64,000 nt of DNA, taken from Aquibium oceanicum (GTDB lineage Bacteria; Pseudomonadota; Alphaproteobacteria; Rhizobiales; Rhizobiaceae). The number at the start of each line of letters is the position of its first letter. Position 1 is the stretch's first letter. The translations under genes were made by a program, and so were the position numbers. The notes under the pieces are model-generated. The model was not told the DNA's origin. It was given only the letters and a program-made list of their open reading frames with translations, and searched no databases. The stretch is taken from the NCBI RefSeq assembly GCF_001889605.1, contig NZ_CP018171.1, forward strand, positions 1,488,001-1,552,000. Direction: 5' to 3'. Shown here piece after piece: positions 47,838 through 56,729 of this stretch.

Positions 47838-49304
47838 ATGAACGTGATGCACAGACCCGTCGCGGGCCCGAAGGCGCCCGAGCGCTTCTTCATCGGCGGA
47901 CGCTGGATCGACCCGATCTCCAGGCAGACGCTCAAGGTGGTCTCCCCGACTACCGAGGAACTGCTCATGACCTATCCCGAAGCGGGGCCGGCGGACATCG
48001 ACCGCGCGGTGTCGGCGGCGCGCGACGCTTTCGACAACGGACCCTGGCCGCGCATGTCGCCGTCCGAACGTGCCGGCTACCTTCGCCGTGTGGCCGGGCT
48101 CCTGTCTGAGCGGCTGGAGGACATCGCGCAGGCCTGGACCGTCCAGGTCGGCGCGCCGATCTCGCTGACCCGGAAGCTGGTCGGGCAGAACCCGACGCTC
48201 TTCAACTACTATGCGGACCTGATCGAGACCTACCCCTTCGTCGACGACCGCACCCGCGACGACGGCGGCAAGGTCAAGGTGGTGAAGGAGCCGGTAGGCG
48301 TCTGCGCCGCGATCACGCCGTGGAACGCGCCACTGGTGCTCCTGAGCTACAAGGTTTCGGCCGCCCTTGCGGCGGGCTGCACCATGGTGGCGAAGCCGTC
48401 GCCGGAAACGCCGCTCGAGGCCTACATACTGGCCGAATGCATCGAGAAGGCGGGGCTGCCCGCGGGCGTCTTCAACATCGTGCCGGCGGGGCGCGAGGGC
48501 GGCGACTACCTCGTGCGCCACAAGGGCATCGACAAGGTCGCCTTCACCGGCTCGACGGGGGCAGGCAAGCACATCGCCGCGGTCTGCGCCGAACGGCTCG
48601 CCCGCGTCAGCCTCGAACTCGGCGGCAAGTCGGCCGCGGTGCTGCTGGACGACGCGGATTTCCAGGCGGCACTGCCGAGCCTCATGGTCTACACCATGCC
48701 GATCACCGGCCAGGTCTGCTTCTCGCTGACGAGGGTGCTGGTGCCGGAACGGCGCGAGAAGGAGTTCCTCGACCTCTACCTGGGCGCCGTCTCGAACATC
48801 AAGGTCGGCGATCCCATGGATCCGTCGACCCAGATGGGACCGCTGACCATGGCAAGACAGCGCCAGCGCGTGGAAGGCTACATCGCCGCCGGACGTGCCG
48901 AGGGCGCCCGCATCGCCTGCGGCGGCGGCCGGCCCAAGGGGCTCGACCGCGGCTACTATGTCGAGCCGACGGTCTTCACCGGCGTCACGCCCCACATGAA
49001 GATCGTCCAGGAGGAGATTTTCGGGCCGGTCGTGTCGGTCATGACCTACCGCGACGAGGACGAGGCGGTCGCCAAGGCCAACAACTCGCAGTACGGCCTG
49101 AGCGGCGCGGTCTACACCGCCGATCCGCAGCGCGGCTACGAAATGGCGCGCAAGATGCGAACCGGCAGCATCACGATCAACGGCATGATCGTCGATCCCA
49201 AGCACCCCTTCGGCGGCTTCAAGCAGTCCGGAATGGGCCGCGAGGGCGGACCGGAAGGCCTCGACAACTACGTCGAGACCAAGACCATCCACTTTGCCGG
49301 ATGA
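47838..49304 (+). CDS. Aldehyde dehydrogenase 2
   Basis: A 488-residue ALDH whose ATG follows GGGAGG. The general base is Glu260 (LELGGKSAAVLL) and the nucleophile Cys294 in ITGQVCFSLTRVLV. This Cys context differs from the HQGQICMS of its two neighbours and matches the broad betaine/long-chain-type ALDH class found next to catabolic genes. The C-terminal HPFGGFKQSGMGREGG is standard. It lies 70 bp ahead of the binding-protein gene and is probably the first gene of that operon. Confidence 0.9.
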   Translation: MNVMHRPVAGPKAPERFFIGGRWIDPISRQTLKVVSPTTEELLMTYPEAGPADIDRAVSAARDAFDNGPWPRMSPSERAGYLRRVAGLLSERLEDIAQAWTVQVGAPISLTRKLVGQNPTLFNYYADLIETYPFVDDRTRDDGGKVKVVKEPVGVCAAITPWNAPLVLLSYKVSAALAAGCTMVAKPSPETPLEAYILAECIEKAGLPAGVFNIVPAGREGGDYLVRHKGIDKVAFTGSTGAGKHIAAVCAERLARVSLELGGKSAAVLLDDADFQAALPSLMVYTMPITGQVCFSLTRVLVPERREKEFLDLYLGAVSNIKVGDPMDPSTQMGPLTMARQRQRVEGYIAAGRAEGARIACGGGRPKGLDRGYYVEPTVFTGVTPHMKIVQEEIFGPVVSVMTYRDEDEAVAKANNSQYGLSGAVYTADPQRGYEMARKMRTGSITINGMIVDPKHPFGGFKQSGMGREGGPEGLDNYVETKTIHFAG

Positions 49305-49374
49305 GGAGCTTCAAGGTCATCCGGTCGAGACGGTAACGAGCAGAGACAGTCACGTCATCACAGGGAGGAAAAAT

Positions 49375-50574
49375 ATGCTGAGACGTTCATTCATCACCCT
49401 TGCCGCCTCGGCGGCTGTTCTGGCGGGGGCGGGCACATCCGGCTTCGCGCAGGAGGAGACGATCAAGCTCGGCGCCAGCGCGCCGAAATCCGGCCCGCTG
49501 GCCGGCGGCGCGGCCATGACGCATTGGCCGAACATCCAGCTGTGGATGAAGGAAGTGAACGATGCCGGCGGCCTCAAGGTCGGCGACAAGCAGATGAAGA
49601 TCGAACTCGTCGAATATGACGACAAGACGAGCGGCGAAGAGGCGATCAAGAACATCCAGCGGCTCGCCACCGTCGACGAGGTCGACTTCCTCGTCGCGCC
49701 CTATTCCACGGGCCTGAACATCGCCGCCGCTCCGGCGATCGCGCGCTACGGCTATCCGCAGATCGCGACGACCGCCGCCACCGATGGCGTCAAGGAATTC
49801 GCCGAACGCTGGCCGAACTCCTTCTGGATGCTCGGCACGTCGACGCAGCTTGCCAACGGCATCGTCGACACGATCTCCAAAATGAAGGAGAAGGGCGACA
49901 TCGGTAACAAGGTCGCCCTCGTCAACGTCGCCGACGCCTTCGGGCTGGAACTGATCGGAGCCGCCAAGCCGGCGCTGGAGAAGGCCGGGTTCGAGATCGT
50001 CTACGAGACGTCCTATCCGCTCGGCACACAGGATCTCGCTCCGGTTATCAGCCAGGCCAAGGCCGCCGCGCCCGACGCCTTCATCGCCTTCTCCTATCCG
50101 GGCGACACCTTCGCGCTGACCGAACAGGCGCAGGTGCAGGGCTTCGACGTTCCGGTCTTCTATACCGGCGTCGGCACCGCCTTCCCGCCCTTTGCCAAGC
50201 GCTTCGGCGACGCCGCGAACGGCATCATGGGCATCGGCGGCATCAACAGCTCGGACGAGAACGTCAAGGGCTACCTCGACATGCACAAGGCCGACCTCGG
50301 CTCAGACCCGGACTTCTGGGCCAGCGCGACGACCTATGCCGGGCTGCAGATCCTGGGGCAGGCGATCGAAAAGGCGGGTTCCCTCGACAAGGCCGCCGTC
50401 GTGGAGGCGATCAAGACCGGTACGTTCGACACGGTGATCGGCCCCGTCTCGATGCCCAACAACGTCAACGAGAAGGTCTGGACCGTCGGGCAGTGGAACA
50501 ACGGCGTCTTCGAGGCGGTCGCCGCCGAGGGAATGCCGGTCGCCGCCGAGCCGGCGAAGAAGTCCGGCTGGTAG
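49375..50574 (+). CDS. Branched-chain-type (HAAT) ABC binding protein 1
   Basis: A 399-residue periplasmic protein with a signal peptide (RRSFITLAASAAVLAGAGTS) cleaved near GFAQE, after a GGGAGG ribosome site. The type I fold of LivJ-like proteins is evident: KLGASAPKSGPLAGG, ELVEYDDKTSGEEAIKNIQR and VDFLVAPYSTGL. The pocket Ser/Thr pattern of true amino-acid binders is not obvious. Related proteins in Rhodopseudomonas and others bind aromatic acids, consistent with the ALDH and demethylase neighbours. Confidence 0.9.
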   Translation: MLRRSFITLAASAAVLAGAGTSGFAQEETIKLGASAPKSGPLAGGAAMTHWPNIQLWMKEVNDAGGLKVGDKQMKIELVEYDDKTSGEEAIKNIQRLATVDEVDFLVAPYSTGLNIAAAPAIARYGYPQIATTAATDGVKEFAERWPNSFWMLGTSTQLANGIVDTISKMKEKGDIGNKVALVNVADAFGLELIGAAKPALEKAGFEIVYETSYPLGTQDLAPVISQAKAAAPDAFIAFSYPGDTFALTEQAQVQGFDVPVFYTGVGTAFPPFAKRFGDAANGIMGIGGINSSDENVKGYLDMHKADLGSDPDFWASATTYAGLQILGQAIEKAGSLDKAAVVEAIKTGTFDTVIGPVSMPNNVNEKVWTVGQWNNGVFEAVAAEGMPVAAEPAKKSGW

Positions 50575-50599
50575 CAGGGGGCGGCCGCCTTTGGCGGGA

Positions 50600-50744
50600 T
50601 CGACCCCCACTCCGTCCGCTTCGCGGCCACCTCTCCTCCGGTCGACGGGGGAGAGGAAGCACGGGCGGTCGGGCACCGCGCTCTTTACCTCTACCCCTGG
50701 AAGGGGGAGAGGTGGTTTGCGAAGCAAACCGGAGTGGGGGTCGA
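50600..50744. repeat. 145-bp palindromic element inside the first Liv operon
   Basis: The ends TCGACCCCCACTCC and GGAGTGGGGGTCGA are perfect 14-bp inverted repeats. Internal modules (CCACCTCTCC and GGAGAGGTGG, plus CTTCGCGG and GTTTGCGAAGC) are also inverted, so the RNA could fold into one long stem with side loops. It fills the 258-bp gap between the binding-protein gene and livH. Parts match the repeat at 19784-19828. Confidence 0.8.
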
Positions 50745-50832
50745 CCGCCGTCCAGCGGCACTCCCGGCCTGACGTCCGGTCGCGGTTTCCATCGACGGCT
50801 TATCGTCAAGCAGGACGGATAGAAACATCCTC

Positions 50833-51699
50833 ATGAACATCCTCGTCACCGGCATACTCCTGAGCGGCACCTATGCGCTGATCGCGCTGGGGCTGACCAT
50901 GCAGTATGGCGTCGCCCGAATCATGAATCTCGGCAATGGCGAGACGCTGGTCGCCGCCTGCTTCGTGGCCTTCTGGCTCTACACGGGTCTCGCGATCAAT
51001 CCGCTGATCGGGCTCGTCATCATCGCGCCGGCGGCCTTCGTCATCAACTGGGGCATCTATGCGGTGGCGCTTCGGCCGCTTGTCAACCGCGCCAAGAACC
51101 GGGGGCAGCTGGAGGTGGATTCGATCCTCGCCACCTTCGGGCTCCTGTTCCTGCTTCAGGGGCTGATGATCGTCGGCTTCGGCGGCGAGTACCATTCCTA
51201 CACGTTCCTTGCCGAACGCTTCGAGATCTTCGGCAATTCCTACGGCCTGAACCGCGTCGTCGCCTTCGCCGCGGCGGTGCTGATCTTTGTCGCGCTGTGG
51301 CTCTTCCTCTACCGCACGCGGCAGGGGACCGCGCTGCGCGCCGTCGCCGTCGATCCGGACGCGGCAAACCTCGTCGCCATCGACGTGGCGCGGACCGCCG
51401 CCTTCGCCTTCGCGCTCGGTGGCGCGCTGACGGCCTGCGGAGGCGCGCTGCTTTCCACTTTCTACACCTTCAACGCCTCGATGGGCGTGGTCTTCACCAT
51501 GAAGGCGCTGATCATCGTCATCATGGGCGGGGTCGGCGACGTGCGCGGCGCGGTGCTCGCCGCCCTGATACTCGGCGTCTCCGAGACGCTGGTGGCGAGC
51601 CTGATCGATCCCGGCCTGACGCTGGCCGCGACCTATACGCTGTTCATCCTGGTGCTTCTCTTCCGCCCGCAAGGCATCTTCGGGAGGGCGCCGACGTGA
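50833..51699 (+). CDS. livH: Branched-chain-type ABC permease LivH 1
   Basis: A 288-residue inner-membrane permease with about eight hydrophobic helices. LTMQYGVARIMNLGNGETLV matches the N-terminal LivH motif; RPLVNRAKNRGQLEVDSILA and RTRQGTALRAVAVDPDAANL are the cytoplasmic ATPase-contact regions. It forms half of the channel with LivM. The stop overlaps the livM start (GTGA). Confidence 0.92.
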   Translation: MNILVTGILLSGTYALIALGLTMQYGVARIMNLGNGETLVAACFVAFWLYTGLAINPLIGLVIIAPAAFVINWGIYAVALRPLVNRAKNRGQLEVDSILATFGLLFLLQGLMIVGFGGEYHSYTFLAERFEIFGNSYGLNRVVAFAAAVLIFVALWLFLYRTRQGTALRAVAVDPDAANLVAIDVARTAAFAFALGGALTACGGALLSTFYTFNASMGVVFTMKALIIVIMGGVGDVRGAVLAALILGVSETLVASLIDPGLTLAATYTLFILVLLFRPQGIFGRAPT

Positions 51700-52658
51700 A
51701 CGGCATCACCCGCGATGAAATCCGCGGACTGGCGATCGGCGCGGTGCTGGTGGCGCTCGCCGCCGCGTTGCCGCTGTTAGACAAGGGGTTCTACCTGTCG
51801 ATCTCCGTCAACATCATGCTCTACGCCGCTCTCTGCACCGCCTGGGCGCTGTTTTCGGGACCGACGCACTACGTCTCGCTGGCGACGGCCGCCTTCTACG
51901 GGCTGGGCACCTATTCGGTCGGCCTTGGCATCGACATCCTGCCCTTCCCGCTGCTGCTCGCCATCGCGGCGGCGGCCGGCGCGGTTCTGGCGGGGCTGGT
52001 CGGCGCGGCGACGCTGCGGATCTCCGGCGTCTACTTCGTCATCTTCACCTTCGGCCTTGCGGAACTCGTGCGGCAGGTGGTGACGTGGACGCAGACCAAG
52101 CTCGCGACCGCCATGGGTCTCTACGTCTTCACCGACTTCACCGAGAGCCACATCTACTGGATGCTGCTGGCGCTGGCCGCCGCCGTCTTCCTGACCGGCT
52201 GGGCGATCAACCGCTCGCGGCTGGGCTTTGCCATGCAGATCATCGGCAATGACGAGACGGTGGCGCGCCACGTCGGCATCGACACGGCGCGTTCCAAGAT
52301 CCTGCTCTTCATGATCTCGGGCGCCTTCATCGCGGTGGCAGGCGCGATCATGGCGCCGCGCTATTCCTACATAGAGCCGCCGGCGGCCTTCAATCCGATG
52401 ATCTCGTTCCTCGTCGTCATCATGGCGCTCCTCGGCGGGACCAAGCGGCTGTGGGGACCGCTGGTCGGCGTCATCCCCTTTACCATCGTCATGGACATCA
52501 TCTCCTCGCAGTTTCCCAACCACACCTCGATCGTGATGGGGCTGGCCTTCCTGACGATCGTCTACTTCATCCCCAACGGAGTGACCGGCCTGATCGAACA
52601 GGGCCGCGAACGTTGGCGAAGGAGGGTCGTCGTGGTGGGCGAGGAGAAGACGGCGTGA
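51696..52658 (+). CDS. livM: Branched-chain-type ABC permease LivM 1
   Basis: A 320-residue permease starting at GTG within the livH stop, with GGGAGGG upstream. About nine helices are visible; GPTHYVSLATAAFYGLGTYS and RLGFAMQIIGNDETVARHVG are the diagnostic LivM segments. The C-terminus (GRERWRRRVVVVGEE) is basic and longer than usual by a few residues. Its stop overlaps the next GTG start. Confidence 0.92.
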   Translation: MNGITRDEIRGLAIGAVLVALAAALPLLDKGFYLSISVNIMLYAALCTAWALFSGPTHYVSLATAAFYGLGTYSVGLGIDILPFPLLLAIAAAAGAVLAGLVGAATLRISGVYFVIFTFGLAELVRQVVTWTQTKLATAMGLYVFTDFTESHIYWMLLALAAAVFLTGWAINRSRLGFAMQIIGNDETVARHVGIDTARSKILLFMISGAFIAVAGAIMAPRYSYIEPPAAFNPMISFLVVIMALLGGTKRLWGPLVGVIPFTIVMDIISSQFPNHTSIVMGLAFLTIVYFIPNGVTGLIEQGRERWRRRVVVVGEEKTA

Positions 52659-53383
52659 CCGCCGCGCTGACCGTCAACTCGGCGCGGAAAGCGTTCGGCG
52701 GCCTGATTGCCGTCAACGACGTGTCATTCGAGGTTCGCCGCGGCGAACTGCTGGGGCTGATCGGGCCGAACGGGTCGGGCAAGACCACCATGCTCAACCT
52801 GATCTCCGGCGCGCTGAAGCCGACTTCGGGCGAGATCATGCTGGAGGGCAGGCGCATCTCGGGACTGCCGGCACATGCGATCGCGCGGCAGGGCGTGGCG
52901 CGGACCTTCCAGCTCGTGCGGGTGCTGCCCTCGCTCGACGCGGAGCAAAACGTCATGGCGGGCGCGGTCTTCGGCCACGTACGCAGCTGGGGCGCGGATG
53001 CGAGGAAGACGTCGCGGGCGCTGCTTGACCGCGTCGGGCTCGGCGCGCGCGCCCACATGCCGGTGTCGGCGATGACCTATATCGACCAGAAGCGGGTGGA
53101 ACTGGCGCGCGCGCTGGCCGCCAACCCGCGCATCCTGCTGCTCGACGAGTGGCTTGCGGGGCTGAACCCGAGCGAACTGAAGATCGGCATTTCGCTCGTC
53201 GACGAGTTGCGCCGCGAAGGCCGCACCATCATCATGGTCGAGCACGTGATGGACGCGATCCGCTCGCTCTGCGACCGCTGCGTGGTGATGAGTTCGGGCC
53301 GCACGATCGCGCAAGGGGGCGTGGAGGAGACGCTGTCGGACCCGGAGGTGGTACGCGCCTATCTCGGAGACGAGGATGCTTGA
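52655..53383 (+). CDS. livG: Branched-chain-type ABC ATPase LivG 1
   Basis: A 242-residue ATPase starting at GTG inside the livM stop. Walker A is GPNGSGKTT, the LivG-type ARTFQLVR follows, and Walker B is ILLLDEWLAGL. The signature is reduced to MTYIDQKRVELARAL, lacking the usual LSGGQ, as in many LivG proteins that read LPYGxQRRLE. The stop overlaps the livF start by 8 bases. Confidence 0.92.
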   Translation: MTAALTVNSARKAFGGLIAVNDVSFEVRRGELLGLIGPNGSGKTTMLNLISGALKPTSGEIMLEGRRISGLPAHAIARQGVARTFQLVRVLPSLDAEQNVMAGAVFGHVRSWGADARKTSRALLDRVGLGARAHMPVSAMTYIDQKRVELARALAANPRILLLDEWLAGLNPSELKIGISLVDELRREGRTIIMVEHVMDAIRSLCDRCVVMSSGRTIAQGGVEETLSDPEVVRAYLGDEDA

Positions 53384-55202
53384 GGTCCGCAATCTGGCCG
53401 TCAGCTATGGGCGCCACCGCGCGCTCGAGGGCGTCAGCGTACGCGTCGACAAGGGCGAGATCTGCGTCATCCTCGGCGCCAACGGGGCGGGCAAGTCGAC
53501 GCTTCTCAAGACCATCGCCGGCATGGTGAAGCCGGACGCCGGCGCCGACATCGTCATTAACGGCAAGGCCATCGCCGGCATGAAGCCGCACAGGATCGTG
53601 GAGGAGGGCATAGCGCTGGTGCCCGAGGGGCGGGGCATCTTCGGCGAGCTTTCCGTCGCCGAGAATTTGCAGCTGGGCGCCTTCGCCACGCGAGCGCGGA
53701 AATCGGAACGCGAGACGCTCGACCTGATCTACCGGCTGTTCCCGAAGCTCGCCGAACGCAAGCGCCAGATGGCGCGCACCATGTCGGGCGGCGAGCAGCA
53801 GATGGTGGCGATCGGCCGTGCTCTGATGTCGAAGCCGGACATCCTGATGCTCGACGAGCCGTCGCTCGGTCTGTCTCCGATCCTGACCAAGGAGCTGTTC
53901 AAGTCGCTGAGGCAGGTGGCGGCGACCGGCGTCGGCATTCTCCTGGTGGAGCAGAACGCCAAGCAGAGCCTCGCCATCGCCGACCGGGGCTATCTGGTCG
54001 AGAACGGGCTGGTGACCGGAGAGGGCAAGGCGTCCGACCTCGCCAGCGATCCGGCCGTCGTCAACGCCTATCTCGGCGGCACCGGGAAGGAGGGCAAGCG
54101 AACCGCTCCGGCGCGCGGGATATCGATCCGCCTGCCGGCCTCCATTCCGCTGCCGATCGATCTTTCCGCCATGCGCGACGCGCTGTCCGGTCTGGCGATG
54201 CGGGCGAGCCGCATCCAGTCGGCGTTCGTGCGTTCCCTGCGGCGCGCGGGCGCTATTCCGAGCGCGTTCGTCGGCCGCTACGACCCGAAGGCGGGGACCG
54301 ATCCTTGGGAGGAGGCCGCATCCATGCCAAACGAGCTGATCGTGTCGCGTAAAGCCGGGCGGCGGCCCGTCCGCGTCGACGTGAACCCGGCGGACCTCGC
54401 CGACCGCGCAAGCGCGCGGCTCGCCAGGCACATCAGGACCACGCGGCTTTCCTCGCCCGCGCCGTCGGCCTTCGCGAATGCGCTGACGACCGCCCCTGCG
54501 GCCGAGGCGGAGAACCATGTCCGCCAGACCGCCAACCACGACCAGACCGCGGGGAGGGTGGTTTCCCGGCCCGAAGACCGGCCGCGCGCGGAAGGATCGC
54601 AAGATCCCGCCGCACTGGCACGCCGCGCTTCCGATAGGCTGGCGGAGCATGTCGCGGCCCGGCGCAAATCGATTCCTGTCCCGTCCGCTTTCGCCGGAAA
54701 AACCGGTGCAGAAGCAGAGCCTCGGGACGAGCAGGAGGTTTCGTCCCGTGCGGGTGAGCAGAAGTCACCCAGCGATCCCGGCGGCGAGCGGGGAAACCGC
54801 TCAGGCAGCACCAACCCGCTCGAACTGGCGCAGCGCGCGACCGCGCGGCTCGCCGAGCAGGTGCGCGCTCGGCGTGCGTCCAGGCCGGTGCCGTCGGCGT
54901 TCGCGAGCCTCGCGGCTGTTCGGCCGCCGGAGGCGGATCGCGACCAACCGCGCAGCGGCCGCGGGCTCATCGGCCACAACAGTGCCGGCTTCGACGTCGA
55001 GGCAGACGCGCCGGCGGCGCCCGCAAATCCGAAAGGCGCGCCTGCCATCGCCGATCTCGTCGCCCGGGCGGCGGCCATTCATACCGCGCATGTGGCGGCG
55101 AAACGGCGCAAGCTGACCGCATTCGTCATTCCGGCGCGGCCGGACAATGAAACCGAAGATTCCGCTCCGGGGCGTCCGGCGGAAAGAACGCAAGGAGACT
55201 GA
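53376..55202 (+). CDS. livF: LivF 1 ATPase with a novel repeat-bearing C-terminal extension
   Basis: A 608-residue protein; normal LivF is about 235. Residues 1-235 are an intact ATPase: Walker A GANGAGKST (34-42), signature MSGGEQQ, Walker B ILMLDEP (156-162), switch His position replaced by Gln in LLVEQNAKQ. From about 240 to 608 is an Ala/Arg/Pro-rich extension with repeated units: N/D-P-x3-LAxRAxxRLAxH, then RxSxPxPSAFA. Clear copies are at 337-367, 410-440 and 480-510; degenerate ones at 262-299 and 557-585. Linkers between are polar and likely disordered. The frame is continuous and ends 2 bp before ALDH 3, whose ribosome site lies within it. Confidence 0.9.
   Translation: MLEVRNLAVSYGRHRALEGVSVRVDKGEICVILGANGAGKSTLLKTIAGMVKPDAGADIVINGKAIAGMKPHRIVEEGIALVPEGRGIFGELSVAENLQLGAFATRARKSERETLDLIYRLFPKLAERKRQMARTMSGGEQQMVAIGRALMSKPDILMLDEPSLGLSPILTKELFKSLRQVAATGVGILLVEQNAKQSLAIADRGYLVENGLVTGEGKASDLASDPAVVNAYLGGTGKEGKRTAPARGISIRLPASIPLPIDLSAMRDALSGLAMRASRIQSAFVRSLRRAGAIPSAFVGRYDPKAGTDPWEEAASMPNELIVSRKAGRRPVRVDVNPADLADRASARLARHIRTTRLSSPAPSAFANALTTAPAAEAENHVRQTANHDQTAGRVVSRPEDRPRAEGSQDPAALARRASDRLAEHVAARRKSIPVPSAFAGKTGAEAEPRDEQEVSSRAGEQKSPSDPGGERGNRSGSTNPLELAQRATARLAEQVRARRASRPVPSAFASLAAVRPPEADRDQPRSGRGLIGHNSAGFDVEADAPAAPANPKGAPAIADLVARAAAIHTAHVAAKRRKLTAFVIPARPDNETEDSAPGRPAERTQGD
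54384..55130 (+). repeat. Coding repeat array in the LivF 1 extension
   Basis: Three clear protein repeats of about 31 residues, spaced by linkers of about 42 and 39 residues, and one degenerate C-terminal copy. Each has an amphipathic helix (LAxRAxxRLAxHxxxxR) followed by S-x-P-x-PSAFA. A further degenerate copy lies just before, near 54160-54275. Conservation is at protein level; the DNA copies have diverged, so the array is not recent. Confidence 0.8.
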
Positions 55203-55204
55203 CA

Positions 55205-56665
55205 ATGGCTCGCGTATTCGAAGGCATGTACATCGGCGGCGGCTGGTCCGCGACGCAGAAGACCTTCAAGGACCTGAACCCCGCCGACGGATCGGTGTGG
55301 GCCGAGGTGCCCGATTCCGGCCGCGCCGAGACGGCCGCCGCGATCGACGCGGCGCACGCCGCCTTTCCCGAATGGTCGCAGCTGCCGTTTTCCAAGCGCG
55401 CCCACATCCTGATGAAGGCCGCCGAGATCTGGGAGCGGCGCAAGATGGAGATCGTCGAGGCGATCCAGGCCGAGGGTGGCGGATGGTTCGGCAAGGGCAT
55501 GTTCGAGACCGGCTACGTGACCGAGATCTTCCATGCCGCGGCCGGCTCGGTGTGGCAGCCGACCGGCGAGGTCCTGCCGTCGGAATACGGCAAGGTGTCG
55601 ATGGCCGTGCGCCGGCCGATGGGCGTTGTCTCTGTCATCAGCCCGTGGAACTTCCCCTGCATTCTCACCGCGCGCGGCTTTCTCTTCCCGCTGGTGGCGG
55701 GCAACACGATCGTTCTGAAACCGTCGGAGGAGACGCCCTATCTCGGCGGACTGCTGTTCGCTGAAATCTTCGAGGAGGCGGGGCTGCCCAAGGGCGTGCT
55801 CAACGTGGTCACCTGTTCGCGCGACAACGTGGCCGAGGTCGGTGACGAGCTGATCGAGCACCCCTACGTGAAGGGCATTTCCTTCACCGGCTCGACCGCC
55901 GTCGGCCGCCAGGTCGCGGCGAAGGCGGGCGCCCACCTGAAGAAGTGCTGCGTGGAGCTCGGTGGCAAGGATTCTCTCATCGTGTGCGACGACGCCGACA
56001 TGGAACGCGCCACGCAGGCGGCCAATTTTGGCTCCTTCATGCACCAGGGCCAGATCTGCATGTCGGTCGAGAAGGTGCTGGTGCACGAGAAGATCTTCGA
56101 CGAGTTCCTCAAGAAGTTCGTCGAGCGAGCCGGCAAGCTCAAGGTCGGCGATCCGACAAAGAGCAAGGAGCACATCATAGGCCCGCTCATCAACGACAAG
56201 CAGCTCGGCAAGGTGAAGGAACAGCTCGAGGATGCCATTGCCAAGGGCGCCAAGGTGGTGCTCGGCGGCAAGATAGACGGTCGCTACGTCGAGCCGACGA
56301 TCCTGACGGGCGTCACGCCCGACATGAAGCTCTACCAGGACGAGACCTTCGGCCCCGTGGTGCCGGTGATCCCCTTCCGCACGGATGACGAGGCGGTGCA
56401 GATCGCCAACGACACCGAATACGGCCTGTCGGCCGGCGTCATGACCCGCGACGAGGTGCGGGGGCTGGCGATCGTCAACAAGCTCGACACCGGCAACTGC
56501 CACATCAACTGCTCGTCGGTGAACGACGAGCCGCATGTGCCCTTCGGCGGCTTCAAGGCTTCGGGCTCGGGCAAGCATGGCGGGCGCTGGTCGCTGGAGA
56601 CCTTCACGGAAACCCGCTGGATCACGCTCGACCGCGGCGGCAGGCCGTATCCGCCGATGTTCTGA
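55205..56665 (+). CDS. Aldehyde dehydrogenase 3, vanillin/benzaldehyde dehydrogenase-like
   Basis: A 486-residue ALDH with AGGAG seven bases before the ATG. General base Glu251 is in VELGGKDSLIV and nucleophile Cys285 in MHQGQICMSVEKV. SPWNFPCILTARGF and PFGGFKASGSGKHGG are as in aromatic aldehyde dehydrogenases such as vanillin dehydrogenase. It follows livF by 2 bp, so it is the last gene of the transporter operon. Oxidation of vanillin-like aldehydes to acids would feed the LigM-like demethylase on the other strand. Confidence 0.92.
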   Translation: MARVFEGMYIGGGWSATQKTFKDLNPADGSVWAEVPDSGRAETAAAIDAAHAAFPEWSQLPFSKRAHILMKAAEIWERRKMEIVEAIQAEGGGWFGKGMFETGYVTEIFHAAAGSVWQPTGEVLPSEYGKVSMAVRRPMGVVSVISPWNFPCILTARGFLFPLVAGNTIVLKPSEETPYLGGLLFAEIFEEAGLPKGVLNVVTCSRDNVAEVGDELIEHPYVKGISFTGSTAVGRQVAAKAGAHLKKCCVELGGKDSLIVCDDADMERATQAANFGSFMHQGQICMSVEKVLVHEKIFDEFLKKFVERAGKLKVGDPTKSKEHIIGPLINDKQLGKVKEQLEDAIAKGAKVVLGGKIDGRYVEPTILTGVTPDMKLYQDETFGPVVPVIPFRTDDEAVQIANDTEYGLSAGVMTRDEVRGLAIVNKLDTGNCHINCSSVNDEPHVPFGGFKASGSGKHGGRWSLETFTETRWITLDRGGRPYPPMF

Positions 56666-56671
56666 CGCGTC

Positions 56672-56706
56672 GGCTCCGCCGCCCGCTCCGTCCGGGCGGC
56701 GGAGCC
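56672..56706 (+). terminator. Hairpin terminator after ALDH 3
   Basis: A perfect 14-bp stem (GGCTCCGCCGCCCG / CGGGCGGCGGAGCC) with a 7-base loop begins 6 bp after the ALDH 3 stop. The trailing sequence TTGAATGCTT is only weakly T-rich, so it may need a factor, or mark the RNA 3' end. Confidence 0.65.
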
Positions 56707-56729
56707 TTGAATGCTTCAGGGATTGCCGA

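Noticed and set aside
47425-47841. 138-codon open frame across the ALDH 1-ALDH 2 gap
   Set aside because: No ribosome site, Arg/Ala-rich composition without structure, and it overlaps the candidate promoter and both TGTATACA sites.
52655-53383. LivG 1 as a defective ATPase because it lacks LSGGQ
   Set aside because: Relaxed signatures are normal for LivG proteins, and Walker A and B motifs are intact.
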